Shown piece by piece: positions 12,481-24,545 of a stretch of DNA of 64,000 bases. Position 1 is the first letter of the stretch, and each line of letters opens with the position of its first letter. The position numbers and the translations under genes are program-made. The notes below the pieces were generated by a model. It saw only the letters and a list, made by a program, of their open reading frames with translations. It was not told the origin of the DNA and ran no database searches. Where the stretch lies: positions 184,001 through 248,000 of the forward strand of contig NC_088868.1 of the NCBI RefSeq assembly GCF_032884065.1. The letters run 5' to 3'. The stretch is from Artemia franciscana. Taxonomy: Eukaryota; Arthropoda; Branchiopoda; Anostraca; Artemiidae.

Positions 12481-13659
12481 GAAAAAAATATTATGTTAGA
12501 AGAACATCACAATCTTCAATGACAACAGATTGTGGCCTGCGGAAGCCTGCAAAGATGCTGTAGACGCAATAAACACATCCATTGAGGCTCTATACACAGG
12601 TTCGTCCTAGAATCTAAAAAAAAAGAGGACATGAGATGCACCTAACAACCCAGTAGCCTTAAAATAAAAAGTTCCGATATTACTTTAATCCTTCAGATAA
12701 AATAAAATTAAGCAGCATTCACCTGATACAAGTGCAATCTACGTAAGTATACGTTTCCCAGACAATTCCATTTTGGTTTCCCAAATTTCCCGCTAGTTGA
12801 ACTTGGCCTGGAGTCAGGTACGGAGTATAGTTCACTTGAACTAAAAAAAAGAAGAAATCTTAGATTTGAAATATTGTAATTTGACATTTGATGCTCTATT
12901 TCAAAATTTTGACGTTTTACAAAGTTAGTAACCTATTTCATTTCAATCCCAGTGTCATCCTGGTTTTGAACGTCTATATTACTTTTCGCCAAACAATGAT
13001 GCCGTAGACTACGCAAGTGTTATTTACAAGTCATTGAGGACCCTTAAACTCTGTATGTATTCACTTGGGAGTCCTCCATTATTCCAAAGGAAATATAGCC
13101 AACAAAAATGATTTACTTGGGGCTGCTGCCTGCTTGGTCGAATTGCATTCCTGCATCAACAATTTCCAAATGAATTTGCTTGGCCTGTTATAGGACATCA
13201 TTTGCTCTCGAAAGGGTTCCTCAAACAAATACAAAACAGGAACTTATGTTTTGCTTTAGCTTCATTCAATGTAAGCGATGATCGAACCAAAAATAGTCGG
13301 CATGTTTTCAGCTTCAAAATAGATGAATAGATTCGTCACAAAATTAATTTAGCGGCACTCCCAACACACACCCTTGAAGGTGATTTTGAACCGTATTCAT
13401 ATGGCCAAATGTAGTTTTTAGACCCCAATGGAGGTGTTAAAGAACTCCTTTCACATCGTTTAAACTATTAGATCAGTCAGATCTCTTAGTAACCCCAGAT
13501 TGAAGTCAAAGTCTAGTTAATACATATGTATGTTTATTTGTACGAGGGATTTGAGTTTTGACTAAAATTTTAATATACAGAGGGGGCCCCGCAAAAAATT
13601 CCAATTGGATGCTGCTTTTAGTCGATCCGGCCCTGTCTGAGAATGACTTAACCCCGCAG
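12481..13659. other. Intronic sequence without recognised features
   Basis: No gene, repeat or RNA recognised in either strand. Confidence 0.45.
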
Positions 13660-13900
13660 CTATGAACTTTGCCCATTGTTTACATAGAGTAGCCTATTGG
13701 TTATTGGGAAATATACAGACGTTTTCAGGGGAATTTTTTCTGGTGTTGGGGGGGGGGGCGGAGGTTCAGGGGGGGTTACGTGGGAGGATCTTTCCATGGA
13801 GGAATTTTTCATCGGAGAAGGAAATTCTCCATGGAGGGGGTGCCGGATTTCCCAGTATTCTTAAAAAACGATCGGAAATCAAATAAAAAAACTAGTTTTT
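13660..13900 (+). repeat. Family A internal fragment
   Basis: GTTATTGGGAAATATACAGA and CGTTTTCAGGGG, a G-rich run and GTGGGAGGATCTTTCCATGG follow the same order as in family A at 58659-58790 and 59817-59960. The open frames across it are repeat shadows. Confidence 0.6.
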
Positions 13901-14410
13901 TATCTGAAATTACGCCAATACCTCGCGCTTCACGCTTTAGGTTTTTTAGTACTTTCAAAGAACTATTCTAATTAAACGGGCTTCGTGATTCAGGAGTCAT
14001 TCTTAAAGAATTGAAACAAAATTCCAAGTTCAGAGTTAAGAGCGAGGTATTGAAAAGGGGGCCATTAAGCCTCTTTATTCATGATGATCCTGTATTGGAT
14101 ATTCAAACATAGATTTCACTTGTTGTAAAAGAAAGAAATTGCGGTTCAACCCGCTTATGGAGCACAAAGTGTTATGAACACAATGACACAATATGGTTAA
14201 GACTTAAGTTGAGGTTTTCCACCTGATTACCTAAACCCATATCGCAAAACCTAATACCAGCTATTGCTCGTCTAAATTGTACCGTTTCAAACGCACTGCA
14301 AATACCTATTGAGTATTTACTCTACTTTGGTCGTCAGTATAAGAACTGAGTACCAGGGGAACGAACTTCGATCGGCAAAATGAATTATTAGACATAAAAA
14401 TAGTGTCTGG

Positions 14411-14640
14411 CGACATTAAAACTTAAAATGAACAGTAAATATTCCGTATATGAAAGGGCCTGTTCCCTCCTCAACACCTCACTCTTTACCCTGAAGTTTG
14501 ACTCTTTTTCACAAATCTACTTTTTGAAACAATAAAAACTTTAGCGCAAAGAGCTAGGCGATGAGGAGGGGACAGGCCTTTTCATATACGGAATAATTAC
14601 TGTTCGTTCTAAATTTTAATGTCGCTCCTTACTTTAAGTT
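14411..14640. repeat. Family A-type foldback hairpin
   Basis: The left arm (CGACATTAAAACTTAAAATG to CCTGAAGTTT) and right arm (AAACTTTAGCGCAAAGAG to AATGTCGCTCCTTACTT) are inverted copies of about 95 bp with several mismatches. The loop is about 40 bases. It is the same module found at the end of family A elements. Confidence 0.75.
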
Positions 14641-14747
14641 ATAAAAATCTATTTAATTTCTGGTCGTTTTTAACTAATGTAGGTTCGAATTTGGCTCATC
14701 GTATATGAACAATTAAAGGAAAATTAGTATATTAATTTTGGCATATT

Positions 14748-14963
14748 TATTTCGTATATGAAGGGTTGCCCCCTCCTCGATACCTTGCTCTTTAGACTAA
14801 AGCTGTTAGCACTTTAGAAAGAGCTTCCTATTCTAATTAAACGGCCCCTGTGTTTCAGTAGACGCTCTTAAAAAATTGGAACAAACAGTCAAACTTTAGC
14901 ATAAAGAGCAAGGTATTGAGGAGGGGGCAATCCTTCATATATCGAACAGTTTCAGTTCCTTCT
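14748..14963. repeat. Second family A-type foldback hairpin
   Basis: TTCGTATATGAAGGGTTGCC at 14748 is inverted as GGGGCAATCCTTCATATATC near 14926, with the shared GCTCTTTAGACTAAAGC and CTTTAGCATAAAGAGC cores inside. The arms are more diverged than those near 60 kb. Confidence 0.65.
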
Positions 14964-15129
14964 TCAAATAATGCCAGTAAATCTGGCTCACCCTCCTTGA
15001 AATATACCCCCCCTCACTGAAACCTCCTCCGTAAAAATTTCATCCAATTTAAAGCACACAACCCCACCCCGTCAAAATTCTCCTTAGCATTCTTTCATTT
15101 GAATAAGACTTTAATCTCTAATCAGTTTC

Positions 15130-16485
15130 TCAGTCACTCCAGAAATGCTCTCTTCCGTGGAATTTTTTTCCTGGGAATCAAAACTCATGGAAAACAGCCC
15201 CTGGATAATTCCCCCAGAATATTTCCACATGAAAAATTTGGCAAAGAGAATGTAAAACCATAAAAAAATTCATATATTAATTCTTTCAAATCCCCCCATT
15301 GTAACATTTCCCCTGGAATATTCACCGCACTGAAATTTCCCTCCTCGAGGAAGATTCTCTCTATTGAAATACACCCCAAGCACAATCCCCCCTCTAAAAA
15401 AAATGTCTGTATGCTTCTGATTAACAAATACTGTACGCAAACAATGGGCGAATTTCATAACTTACAGGCCTCTCCCCGCGGACAGAAAAAAAGACAAACA
15501 AACAAATAAACATGCACCGGTGATGTGTCTTCTGACAGAAAAAGCAAAATTCCACATTTTTGTAAAGAGCTTGGAACTTCTACAGTAGGGTTCTCTGGTA
15601 TGCTGAATCTGATGGTATGATTTTCATTAAGAATCCTTTAATTTTAAGCGGTGTTTCACCTTATTTAAAAAATCAGGCAAATTTTTCAGGCTTATAACTT
15701 TCGATGGGTAACACTAAACTTGATGAATCTTTTATATTTGGAATCAGCATAATAAGATGATTCGTTTAATGTGTCTATTATTGATATTAAAATTCTGTTT
15801 TTTAGAGTTTCGATTACTAGTGAGCCGATCCTTATAGTTCGTTACTACGAACTGCTTGATAAGTGATTGTCTAACCTAAGATGGGTGCAAATGATCAAAA
15901 TTTAGGAGGCAGGGTATAACAGAGGACTTTCAGGAGTCTACGATGCATATACAGACAACCGTTTATTCCCCTCCCTATACCTTGGTATCCTATACCCGTG
16001 GATTTTGCTAAAAGCAAAAGTCATTGAAAAACTAATACGGTTTCATTTTGGCTCCTCGGATGTGGTTCCCGAAAGTGACATGTTAAACAGACAATGTTTT
16101 GTGGTTCTTGATGATTCTGTCACATGTTTGGCCACAAAATATTTGAATTCGAAGTCAAGTGTCTTTTGCGTTTTTTTTGTCACTTTTTCAACGAAACGTT
16201 ATTTTAATTATCACCTGAGATACAAATAATTGTAGACTGAAATGAAATGCAAGGAGTATGTTCAAACTGAGAGGTTAGTCTTGGTATAAGCTATCCTACC
16301 AAGACGAATACAAGGAATTTGTTCCGTAACCCCCTCCCCCCCAATCTCATATTTTAGGTTTTACACACCCATTGGTTTTCAATAAAAGGGAACTAATTTT
16401 ATGCATTTTTTTTGCTGAGAAGGGAACGGGGAGACTTAGAAATTTGTGTTTTTTGGGGGGAGAGGAAAAAATTTCCTCTTTGATT
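15130..16485. repeat. Tandem segmental duplication, copy 1
   Basis: This block starts at TCACTCCAGAAATGCTC (15133) and ends at GAGGAAAAAATTT (about 16478). It is repeated immediately downstream. Its first 750 bases include diverged family A sequence in minus orientation (GGGTTCTCTGGTATGCTGAA at 15590). The rest is a segment not seen elsewhere in the window. Compared with copy 2 it lacks about 240 bp after CCTCTCCCCGCGGAC. A short conserved open frame (containing FGSSDVVPESDMLNRQCFV) occurs in both copies, but I recognise no domain and do not call it a gene. Confidence 0.8.
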
Positions 16486-18078
16486 CACTCAGAAATGCTC
16501 CCTTCCATGGAAATTTTTTTCCTGGGAATCAAAACTCATGGAAAAAAACCCCTGGACGATTCTCGCAGAATATTTCCACATGAAAAATTTGGCAAAGAGA
16601 ATGTAAAACCATAAAAAAATTCATATAGTAATTCTTTCAAATACTCCCAGTGTAACATTTCCCCTGGAATATTCACCGCACTGGAATTTCCCTCCTCGAG
16701 GTAGATTCTCTGTATTGAAATACACCCCAAGCACAACCCCCCCCCCCCCTAAAAAAAGTAAATATCTGCATACTTCGGATTTACAAATAATGTACGCAAA
16801 CAATGGGCAAATTTCATAACTTACAGGCCTCTCCCCGCGGACTGTAAGGGGCTATTTTAGTCAGAAATATATAATTATTTTATTTTTTTATAAAATTGTC
16901 GTCTCAAAATATTGATCAGATAATTTTTGGGGAAAATGGGAGTGTGATGGGGCCCAGTTACCCTCTAATCTTTTTGATCACTTAAAAAGGGCACTAGAAC
17001 TTTTAATTTCCGTTTGAATGCACCCTCTCCTGATTTCCTAGGACCATTATTTTGATACAATTCTACCTGAGAAAAAAAGACAAACAAACAAATAAACATG
17101 CACCGGTGATGTGTCTTCTGATAGAAACAGCAAAATTCCCCATTTTTGTAAAGAGCTTGGAACTTCTACAGTAGGGTTCTCTGGTATGCTGAATCTGATG
17201 GTGTGATTTTCATTAAGTCCTTTAATTTCAAGCGGTGTTTCCCCTTATTTAAAAAATCAGGCAAATTTTTCAGGCTCAACTTTCGATGGGTAACACTAAA
17301 CTTGATGAATCTTATAAATTTGGAATCAGCATAATAAGGTGATTCTTTTGATGTGTCTATTATTGATATTAAAATTCCGTTTTTTAGAGTTTCGGTTACT
17401 ATTGAACCGCTCCTTACAATTCGTTACTACGAACTGTTTGATAAGTGATTTTCTAGCCTAAGATGGGGGCAAATGATCAAAATTTAGGAGGCAGGGTATA
17501 ACAGAGGACTTTCAGGAGTCTACGATGCATATACAGACAACTGTTTTTTTTTCGATTAAGGTGATTTTTAGGTTCATATTCCCCTCCCTATACCTTGGTA
17601 TCCTATACCCGTGGATTTTGCTAAAAGTCTGTGAAAAACTAATACGGTTGTATTTTGGCTCCTCGGATGTGGTTCCCCAAAGTGACATGTTAAACAGACA
17701 ATGTTTTGTGGTTCTTGATGATTCTGTCACATGTTTGGCCACCAAATATTTGAATTCGAAGTCAAGTGTCTTTTGCGTTTTTTTGTCACTTTTCAACGAA
17801 ACGTTATTTTAATTATCACCTGAGATACAAATAATTGTAGACTGAAATGAAATGCAAGGAGTATGTTCAAACTGAGAGGTTAGTCTTGGTATAAGCTATC
17901 CTACCAAGACGAATAGAAGGAATGTGTTCCATAACTCCCATCCCAATCTCATTTTTTAGGTTTTACCCACTCATTGGTTTTCAATAAAAGGGAACTAATT
18001 TTATGTATTTTTTTTTTGCTGAGAAGGGAACGGGGAGACTTAGAAATTTGTGTTTTTTGGGGGGAGAGGAAAAAATTT
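16486..18078. repeat. Tandem segmental duplication, copy 2
   Basis: Same order as copy 1, from TCACTCAGAAATGCTC (16486) to GAGGAAAAAATTTG (about 18079). The copies are nearly identical over long stretches such as the 16231 and 17837 regions (TTGTAGACTGAAATGAAATG). Copy 2 has the extra 240 bp at about 16845-17080 that copy 1 lost, and a small insertion near 17541-17578. Confidence 0.8.
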
Positions 18079-18581
18079 GTTTATCCGATCCTCAAAGAAG
18101 AAAATGCACTACGGATTGTTTCCTTTGAATGCGTGTTATCTGAAACGCTCTTTGAACAATAAGAAATAATTGCATAGTTGGTAAAAATATCAGGCTTGGT
18201 GGGGCTCATACGGATGCTAAGCCCCTTTCCCCTGTGTAGGTGCCTAGTAGAAACAGATATACTTACAAACTACGTGCCATGGATCTGCAGGCTCTTACAT
18301 ATGATAGATTTGTAGCCTATTAGCCTATGCTTTAGAGATTTTTTTTTTAATGGGAATTGTCAAAATGTGGCGATGGGAACGGGTTAAAACTCTTCGGTCA
18401 ACACATTTTTCTAACATTAAACAGCCAATTATTGTTAAGTATTTTGAAATTTTATTGGTCTATTTTTAAGTTGATTTTACCGTAGCGTAATTTGGATTGC
18501 TAAGTCACACATGATCAGTGAAGGAGAAATGGGGAGGTACAGCTCAAAATAGACAAGATGTCTCATTATTTCGCTGCTTAT

Positions 18582-18770
18582 TGTCGTGGTCATGCCTAAA
18601 GGTTGTCTATGATTAACCGACGTCGATCTGACGTTATCGTCGTGGCTATGCCTTCTGATGTTGACATCGATTTGACATTATCTTCGGAGTCAAGGCTAAA
18701 GGTCGTGTCTGACGTCGACGTCGATCGGACGTTATCATCGCAGTCATGCCTAAAGGTCGTATCTAACGTG
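18582..18770. repeat. CpG-rich degenerate repeat (~54-bp unit)
   Basis: Three to four imperfect units start near 18582, 18637, 18681 and 18735. They share TCGTCGTGGTCATGCC, TAAAGGTCGT and GACGTCGATCTGACGTTAT. The region has many CpG dinucleotides and TGACGTC-like motifs in otherwise CpG-poor AT-rich DNA. No open frame of note. Confidence 0.65.
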
Positions 18771-19892
18771 TTTACACCTTAGAAATATTTGAATGAATGT
18801 TTAAATAAACATATGAATGTTTACACCATAAACCGTTATATTAGCTGTTCTCGAAGGAAAAATGAGTAGGGGAATATATATTTAATTTTGGCTTGATCCT
18901 AATCTACATCAGCTTAGTGGAAATCTATAGATAAAAGTTCAAAAGTTAGAGGGAAAAGTTTGTCATTAATAACAAATGTTTCTAGATTTAACTTTCTAGT
19001 AATCTAGATATTTGATAGGATTCATTTCTGTGTTTCCCTTTATAGTGTTTTTTCTTTTTTTTTCCTTTTTTTGCAAAGAGAAGGCAAAATTGCTGTCATG
19101 TTTTCAGTTACCTATCTGACGTATGAAAAGATGCTAAAATTTTTTTTTAATGCGACAGTTCACTCTTTACCCTGAAAAACTACATTCGAATCTCATTCTT
19201 TATTTCAATCGAAAAAAATGAGTTTGTTTTTTCATGCAATTCTAATTTTATGGGGATTTCTAATAATAATATCCCCGTAAAAAACGAGAATTTTTCAGCA
19301 CGATTATCAGTTTTACAATTTTGACTAAAAGTTATACAAAATTTGAGTAAGCCACAGTTATGGGGAGTGGGGTTATTACAATTTTTGGGTTTGCGCCTGA
19401 GAACTGAGGAAGCAATCCTATGAGCAAAAAATAAAACTAAAATAAATAAATAAATAAAAAATTGACCAAAGGACTACTATATTAGTTAGCCAAAACGGGC
19501 CTATTGTTCAAGAGTATAGAAATAAGAGAAATAGACTTCCGGACAATTTTGGATTAACAGCGAATTGTTAAACTTTACAGGGGTGGAGTCGTGAATTTTC
19601 CACAATGGAAATGGTTGATTTATACTTGTTTTGGTTGAAACGACTCAATTCATAACAGTACGTTTATAACTTGCAAAGAAGGTCGCTGACAGGAATTTCC
19701 TAATGTTTAAAGTTTAATTAAATGCTAATGCTATTTGAAAGGTAATTAATGCTAATTTAATTGGCTATCCTTTATAGTTTTTTAGTTATGAAACTTTGTT
19801 TTTATCCTGTTGCGAAATATTTTTTTTAATTGTATATAAGGCGGATTTCTTTACAGTGTCTTGTCTAAACAGTTTAGTGGCTTTCAAACTAC
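18771..19892. other. Intronic sequence without recognised features
   Basis: AT-rich, with a short AAAT repeat near 19440. Nothing else is supported. Confidence 0.45.
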
Positions 19893-20460
19893 TTATGTAA
19901 TTTTCTATATTAAGTGGTTAAGTTACGTAACCTTAAGAGGCTGCAATAGCTTAAAAAATTGCCCTATCTCGTCGATTATAAACAGTTTTGTGGGGGCAAA
20001 CTATTTAGAATTGATTGGGCGGTCTTGTCGTAACTTATAGAGCTTGGATAAGAGATCTCTAAAAACCGAATTATGTAATTTTCTATATTAAGTGGTTCAG
20101 TTATGTAACCTTAAGAGGCTGTGGTAGCTTAAAAGATTGCCCTATCTCGTTTATTATAAACAGTTTTGTGGGGGCAAACTATTTAGAATTGATTACTTAT
20201 AGTATCTTATATAGTATCTTAGTATTCATAGTTTTCTATAAATAATAGTGTAAATAATAATATAATAGATAATATAATAATATAATATTATTATATACAG
20301 TTTAATATAATAATAATATAGTATAATATAATAATATGATAATAATATAAATATATTATTATCTGTTATCTTATTATTTATAGTATCTTATTATTTATAG
20401 TAGCTTAATAGATCTTATCGTAACTTATAAAGCTTGGATAAGAGATCTCTATAAACGACA
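19893..20460. repeat. 178-bp tandem duplication, second copy split by an AT block
   Basis: TTATGTAATTTTCTATATTA begins at 19893 and again at 20071. The second copy follows the first closely through GGGGGCAAACTATTTAGAAT. It is then interrupted by about 210 bases of almost pure A/T (about 20193-20405; TATAATAATATAATA-like), after which CGTAACTTATAAAGCTTGGA resumes. Confidence 0.75.
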
Positions 20461-20710
20461 GAAAACTAAAAACCGAAACTACGTTTCTGCAAATATCAGA
20501 AAACCAATTTAACTTCTCTCTTTTTGGGACGGAGATAAAGATATTCAGATTAAAAAAAAAACTTTCATTATTAGAAAATTCGAGTTTTTTTTTGATTGAA
20601 CGGAGCTAAATTTTCAGGACAGTCCTTGAAAATATTCTGTCAAACCTTTTTAGAAAAGGTTAAAAATCAAAAGGAGGTGTCATTTCAGTAATTTGATCGT
20701 TTTGAACACC

Positions 20711-21466
20711 TTGTGGTGCTATCCGCCTTGATCGAAAACTTTGCCGATGCAGGCAACGCATTATTTCTTCTCTAGGTAAATTGAATAGGTAGTTCTTTAC
20801 TTAACAATCAATAAGAAAAGATCCCTTATCAACTTCTACTAAAATTGCTTTGAGAGTTCCCTGTGGTGCTATCCGCATTGATCGAAAACTTTGCCGATGC
20901 AGGCAACGCATTATTTCTTCTCTAGGTAAATTGAATAGGTAGTTCTTTACTTAACAATCAATAAGAAAAGATCCCTTATCAACTTCTACTAAAATTGCTT
21001 TGAGAGTTCCCTGTGGTGCTATCCGCATTGATCGAAAACTTTGCCGATGCAGGCAATGCATTATTTCTTCTCTAGGTAAATTGAATAGGTAGTTCTTTAC
21101 TTAACAATCAATAAGAGAAGATCCCCTATCAACTTCTACTAAAATTGCTTTGAGAGTTCCCTGTGGTGCTATCCGCATTGATCGAAAACTTTGCCGATGC
21201 AGGCAACGCATTATTTCTTCTCTAGGTAAATTGAATAGGTAGTTCTTTACTTAACAATCAATAAGAAAAGATCCCTTATCAACTTCTACTAAAATTGCTT
21301 TGAGAGTTCCCTGTGGTGCTATCCGCATTGATCGGAAACTTTGCCGATGCAGGCAACGCATTATTTCTTCTCTAGGTAAATTGAATAGGTAGTTCTTTAC
21401 TTAACAATCAATAAGAAAAGATCCCTTATCAACTTCTACTAAAATTTGAAAGTTCCCTGTGGTGCT
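20711..21466. repeat. Five-copy 150-bp satellite array
   Basis: The unit start (CTGTGGTGCTATCCGCATTG) recurs at 20711 (TTGTGG variant), 20861, 21011, 21161 and 21311, an exact 150-bp period. The last unit has a short deletion near its end (about 21445) and stops at GTGGTGCTA near 21466. Differences between units are a handful of single bases (for example AACGCA versus AATGCA, AAGAAAAG versus AAGAGAAG), so amplification was recent. There is no long open frame. Confidence 0.97.
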
Positions 21467-22544
21467 AGTAAAATTCGCTAATAGGCCCTTTGTATTTGGA
21501 ACGTTCAGCCAACTATGACACTCATAAAATGATTTTTTAGGTATCAAAAAGGCCTTAAGCATATTCTTTCACACGTAGAATCTTAATATTACATAGTTGT
21601 AAAATCTTAAGGTATGATAATATGATAGGTTTACGACATAGTGTGAAAGTAACATTAGACCAAATTAGATTCTTTCGATTCATTGCCAATAAAATTTTGC
21701 TTTTGTCTTTAAGTCAACGCTGTCACTTTTAGGGAAATAATAATGGAAGCTTTGTTTTATTTGAGGGGGGAAGGTTTGCTTTTGACACAGGATTGTCGAT
21801 GTGGAGAAGGGATAGAGCGCACCCACCCTAGATGTATTTATGTTTATAATCTTCATAAAAAAAAGTACTCTTACCAAAAACGAGCTCTTCTTTGGTAAAA
21901 AAAAATATACAATATATATAACAACAGAAAAATTTTCCAAAAATACCATAAACACACTACGCACGCCCTTACTTCCTCTCGCCTAGAAAAAAAAAACAAA
22001 CGTATTTTACATAGAAAAAGACAACAACAATGGTGTGGAAAAAAAATGTATTCTACTTCACTCCAGACAAAAATAGAACGCCATTTCTGATATGTGTATT
22101 CTAAAGGTGTGCATGGTAAATCTTAAATGTTTTGTTATTTTGGTACATAGGGAATGCTTAATAACCGGTCCTAATGATCACGGTTTGAATGAATCTCTGA
22201 TTTCATACTAATGTCTTTTACTTCCCAAAAGGTAAGGAAGACGGAATATCCTTTAAAATATACGCATCGGTGCTTCTAAGCTGAAGAGTAACTAAAAAAA
22301 CCGTCGGTTTGTGTTTTTTTTTTTTCAAGTATTGTCTTTGTATTATTACTAGACTTGGTACTCTGTGCTTAAGCTGCTCTGCAACACTTTCTGTTCCATG
22401 CAAGTACTACAAATGTGCTGCCATCTAATGCTGTCCATTTGAGAATACGAACACCCATTTACTTTAGAAGCATGTGCAAGTCCCTAACGACAATCCTTTG
22501 AAACTGAGCGTTAAAGTATTTTCTACCTGTAATAAATAAAAAAT
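21467..22544. other. Intronic sequence without recognised features
   Basis: A 94-codon minus-strand open frame (21680-21964) and a 61-codon one (22218-22403) lack coding bias and domains. No repeat identified. Confidence 0.45.
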
Positions 22545-22935
22545 GAGTTTTTTCAACTGAAAGTAAGGAGCAACATTAAAACTTCAAACGAATAGAAGTT
22601 GTTACGTATATGAAATGGTCGGCCCCTCCTCAACACCTTGCTCTTTATGCTGAAGTTTTTTTTAGTACTTTAAAGAAAGCTTCTTATTGTTCTTATTAAA
22701 CGACTCTTGTTCTTCAGGAATCGTTCTTAAAGAATTGGGACAAAATTCAAACTTTAGCGTAAAGAGCTAGGTTATATACCTTCATATACGTAATAGTTTC
22801 TGTTTGTTTTAAGGTTTAATGTTTCTCTTTACTTTCAGTTGAAAAAACTTGTTTTTTTTTGTTTAATTCCTGATCGTTTTTTAAATAATGCCGTGGAATC
22901 TGGCCCCACATCGGAGAAACCCCCCCCCCCCCACG
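22545..22935 (+). repeat. Family A 3'-end fragment with foldback
   Basis: AACTGAAAGTAAGGAGCAAC (left) and CTCTTTACTTTCAGTTGAAA (right) bracket a diverged foldback with the TTTAGCGTAAAGAGC core. It is followed by the family's CTGATCGTTTTTTAAATAAT segment. It is a truncated copy. Confidence 0.7.
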
Positions 22936-24049
22936 GAAGAGGGCGATGCCAAAATTCAATGACAAATTGAATTTACTATTAAATTGGGATATTTGTATAA
23001 AAAAAGGGTATCATGTGATGTTTCCTGTTGGAGTGGAACAGGGTCAACAACACAGTAGGTACATTTTACTGACCAACTTTTGGACAAGCGTTGGAAGGGA
23101 TGTATAGAGATGCCCATTGTATCACCAAACCCTCAAAACATCCCTTCCCCAGCTATAGAAAAGTACTCTCCGGAAATCGCACTTGTTTCTGATTTTGACC
23201 CATCAGCAACGGACAAAATGCTCTGATATGCCTTACCCCCCAGAAGCGTTATTTATGTACATCTGTGCCCTGTGCTACAGCGATAAAGAAAATGGTGACC
23301 AAGAGGAATGTAATACTAGTTTGTGAGCTGTGAGAGAGAGGAGTGGGGTGATAAAATCCTTTTTCGGTAGATTTCCTTCAAAACTGTTCATTAACAAATT
23401 AACGATAATGATGGGAAGGAGTAGGGAGGGAAACTGAACAAAGTGGGTGGAGATGGAGATTGCACAGCTTTTATTGCCTTTCGTATCTTCATACTGAAAT
23501 GAGTTGTTGGTATTTTACTCCTATTTTATAATGCTAATAGTTCGCAAATATAATTTTTTGCCTGTGGATATCAGCTTTCTATATACAAAATCTAATGGAT
23601 TACGACGCAACAAGTTGTTTCTTTTTTTCCTTAGAATGATGCAACAAAACCGCGAAGAGATGTTTGAGGGCTTAGTAGATTTTAAAGGCCAAGAAATTTC
23701 GAGAAACGAAAGCAGAAAAAAAACTGACACCCACAGAAGGGATGCTAGCAAATGCTAAATCATCCTGAATGCACCAAGGATATCAAATTAAAAACTTTTT
23801 GCCCGTTAACCTGTCTTTGGTACCTGAAATATTTATCTGACAAATTAAAACTGAGATTTTGAAAACTAAAAATCTTTACCTAAAAAATGAGATTTTAAAA
23901 GACTTATCTTTTGGTTGTATTATGAATTTTTAAAGGTGATACCTAATGTTCATCAGTATTGACACATTGAACCGTAAAAATAAGTAAACAATACTAGTAA
24001 AATTTGACAAAGGTTTCGTCCGTAAAAATTCTGTTGAAAAAAATGTTGG
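22936..24049. other. Intronic sequence without recognised features
   Basis: Overlapping open frames at 23504-23758 (+) and 23521-23751 (-) are mirror shadows without domains. Nothing else is supported. Confidence 0.45.
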
Positions 24050-24052
24050 TAC

Positions 24053-24545
24053 TTACGTATTATATCGACCACACCCAAGAAGTTAAGTTAGGTTAATCAT
24101 AATGAAATATACCAAAATATGATGAAAACATGATGTTTTATTAACAAAACTATGGAAACTACAACAGAGAATTATGGAAAGCAGGCCGCCCAGAACGCAT
24201 AAATGTCAGTAAGAATCGCGTTGAAGTGTGCCTTCTGCCACCATTACCGCCTGCCACATGCACTCCACTAAATATGATTTCAAATGATGACAGGTTGTGC
24301 CTCAGTGCCCTTTATTACTCCTTCTATTTTTTTATAGGAGGAGGTTGAGATTAATAGCAAGTTTTTGTATTTGTAGAATTACGGATCAATCTGAACTCGC
24401 TTATTTTATTGATTGGAAGTTTGTTATTCTTCGGATACGTATTAATAGCATGCAGGCCGCGAATCGAATAGGTGCGGGTTTTGGTATATTTCATTACGAT
24501 TGACCTAACTTTACTTCTTGAGTGTGGTCGATATTATACGGAAAA
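24053..24545. mobile_element. MITE with ~62-bp terminal inverted repeats
   Basis: The left end (ACGTATTATATCGACCACAC, CCAAGAAGTTAAGTTAGG, AATGAAATATACCAAAA) is inverted at the right end (TTTTGGTATATTTCATTACG, CCTAACTTTACTTCTTGAG, GTGTGGTCGATATTATACG), with about seven mismatches. The interior is about 370 bp, non-coding. Related single ends occur at 10560-10650, 12405-12480, 34180-34230 and 55553-55610. Confidence 0.82.

Noticed and set aside
16005-17812. Conserved short frame in both 15-18-kb duplicates as a gene family
   Set aside because: The two copies are one recent tandem duplication, so similarity does not show selection; no start context or domain.
20711-21466. CRISPR-like array
   Set aside because: The whole 150-bp unit repeats with no variable spacers; it is a satellite.
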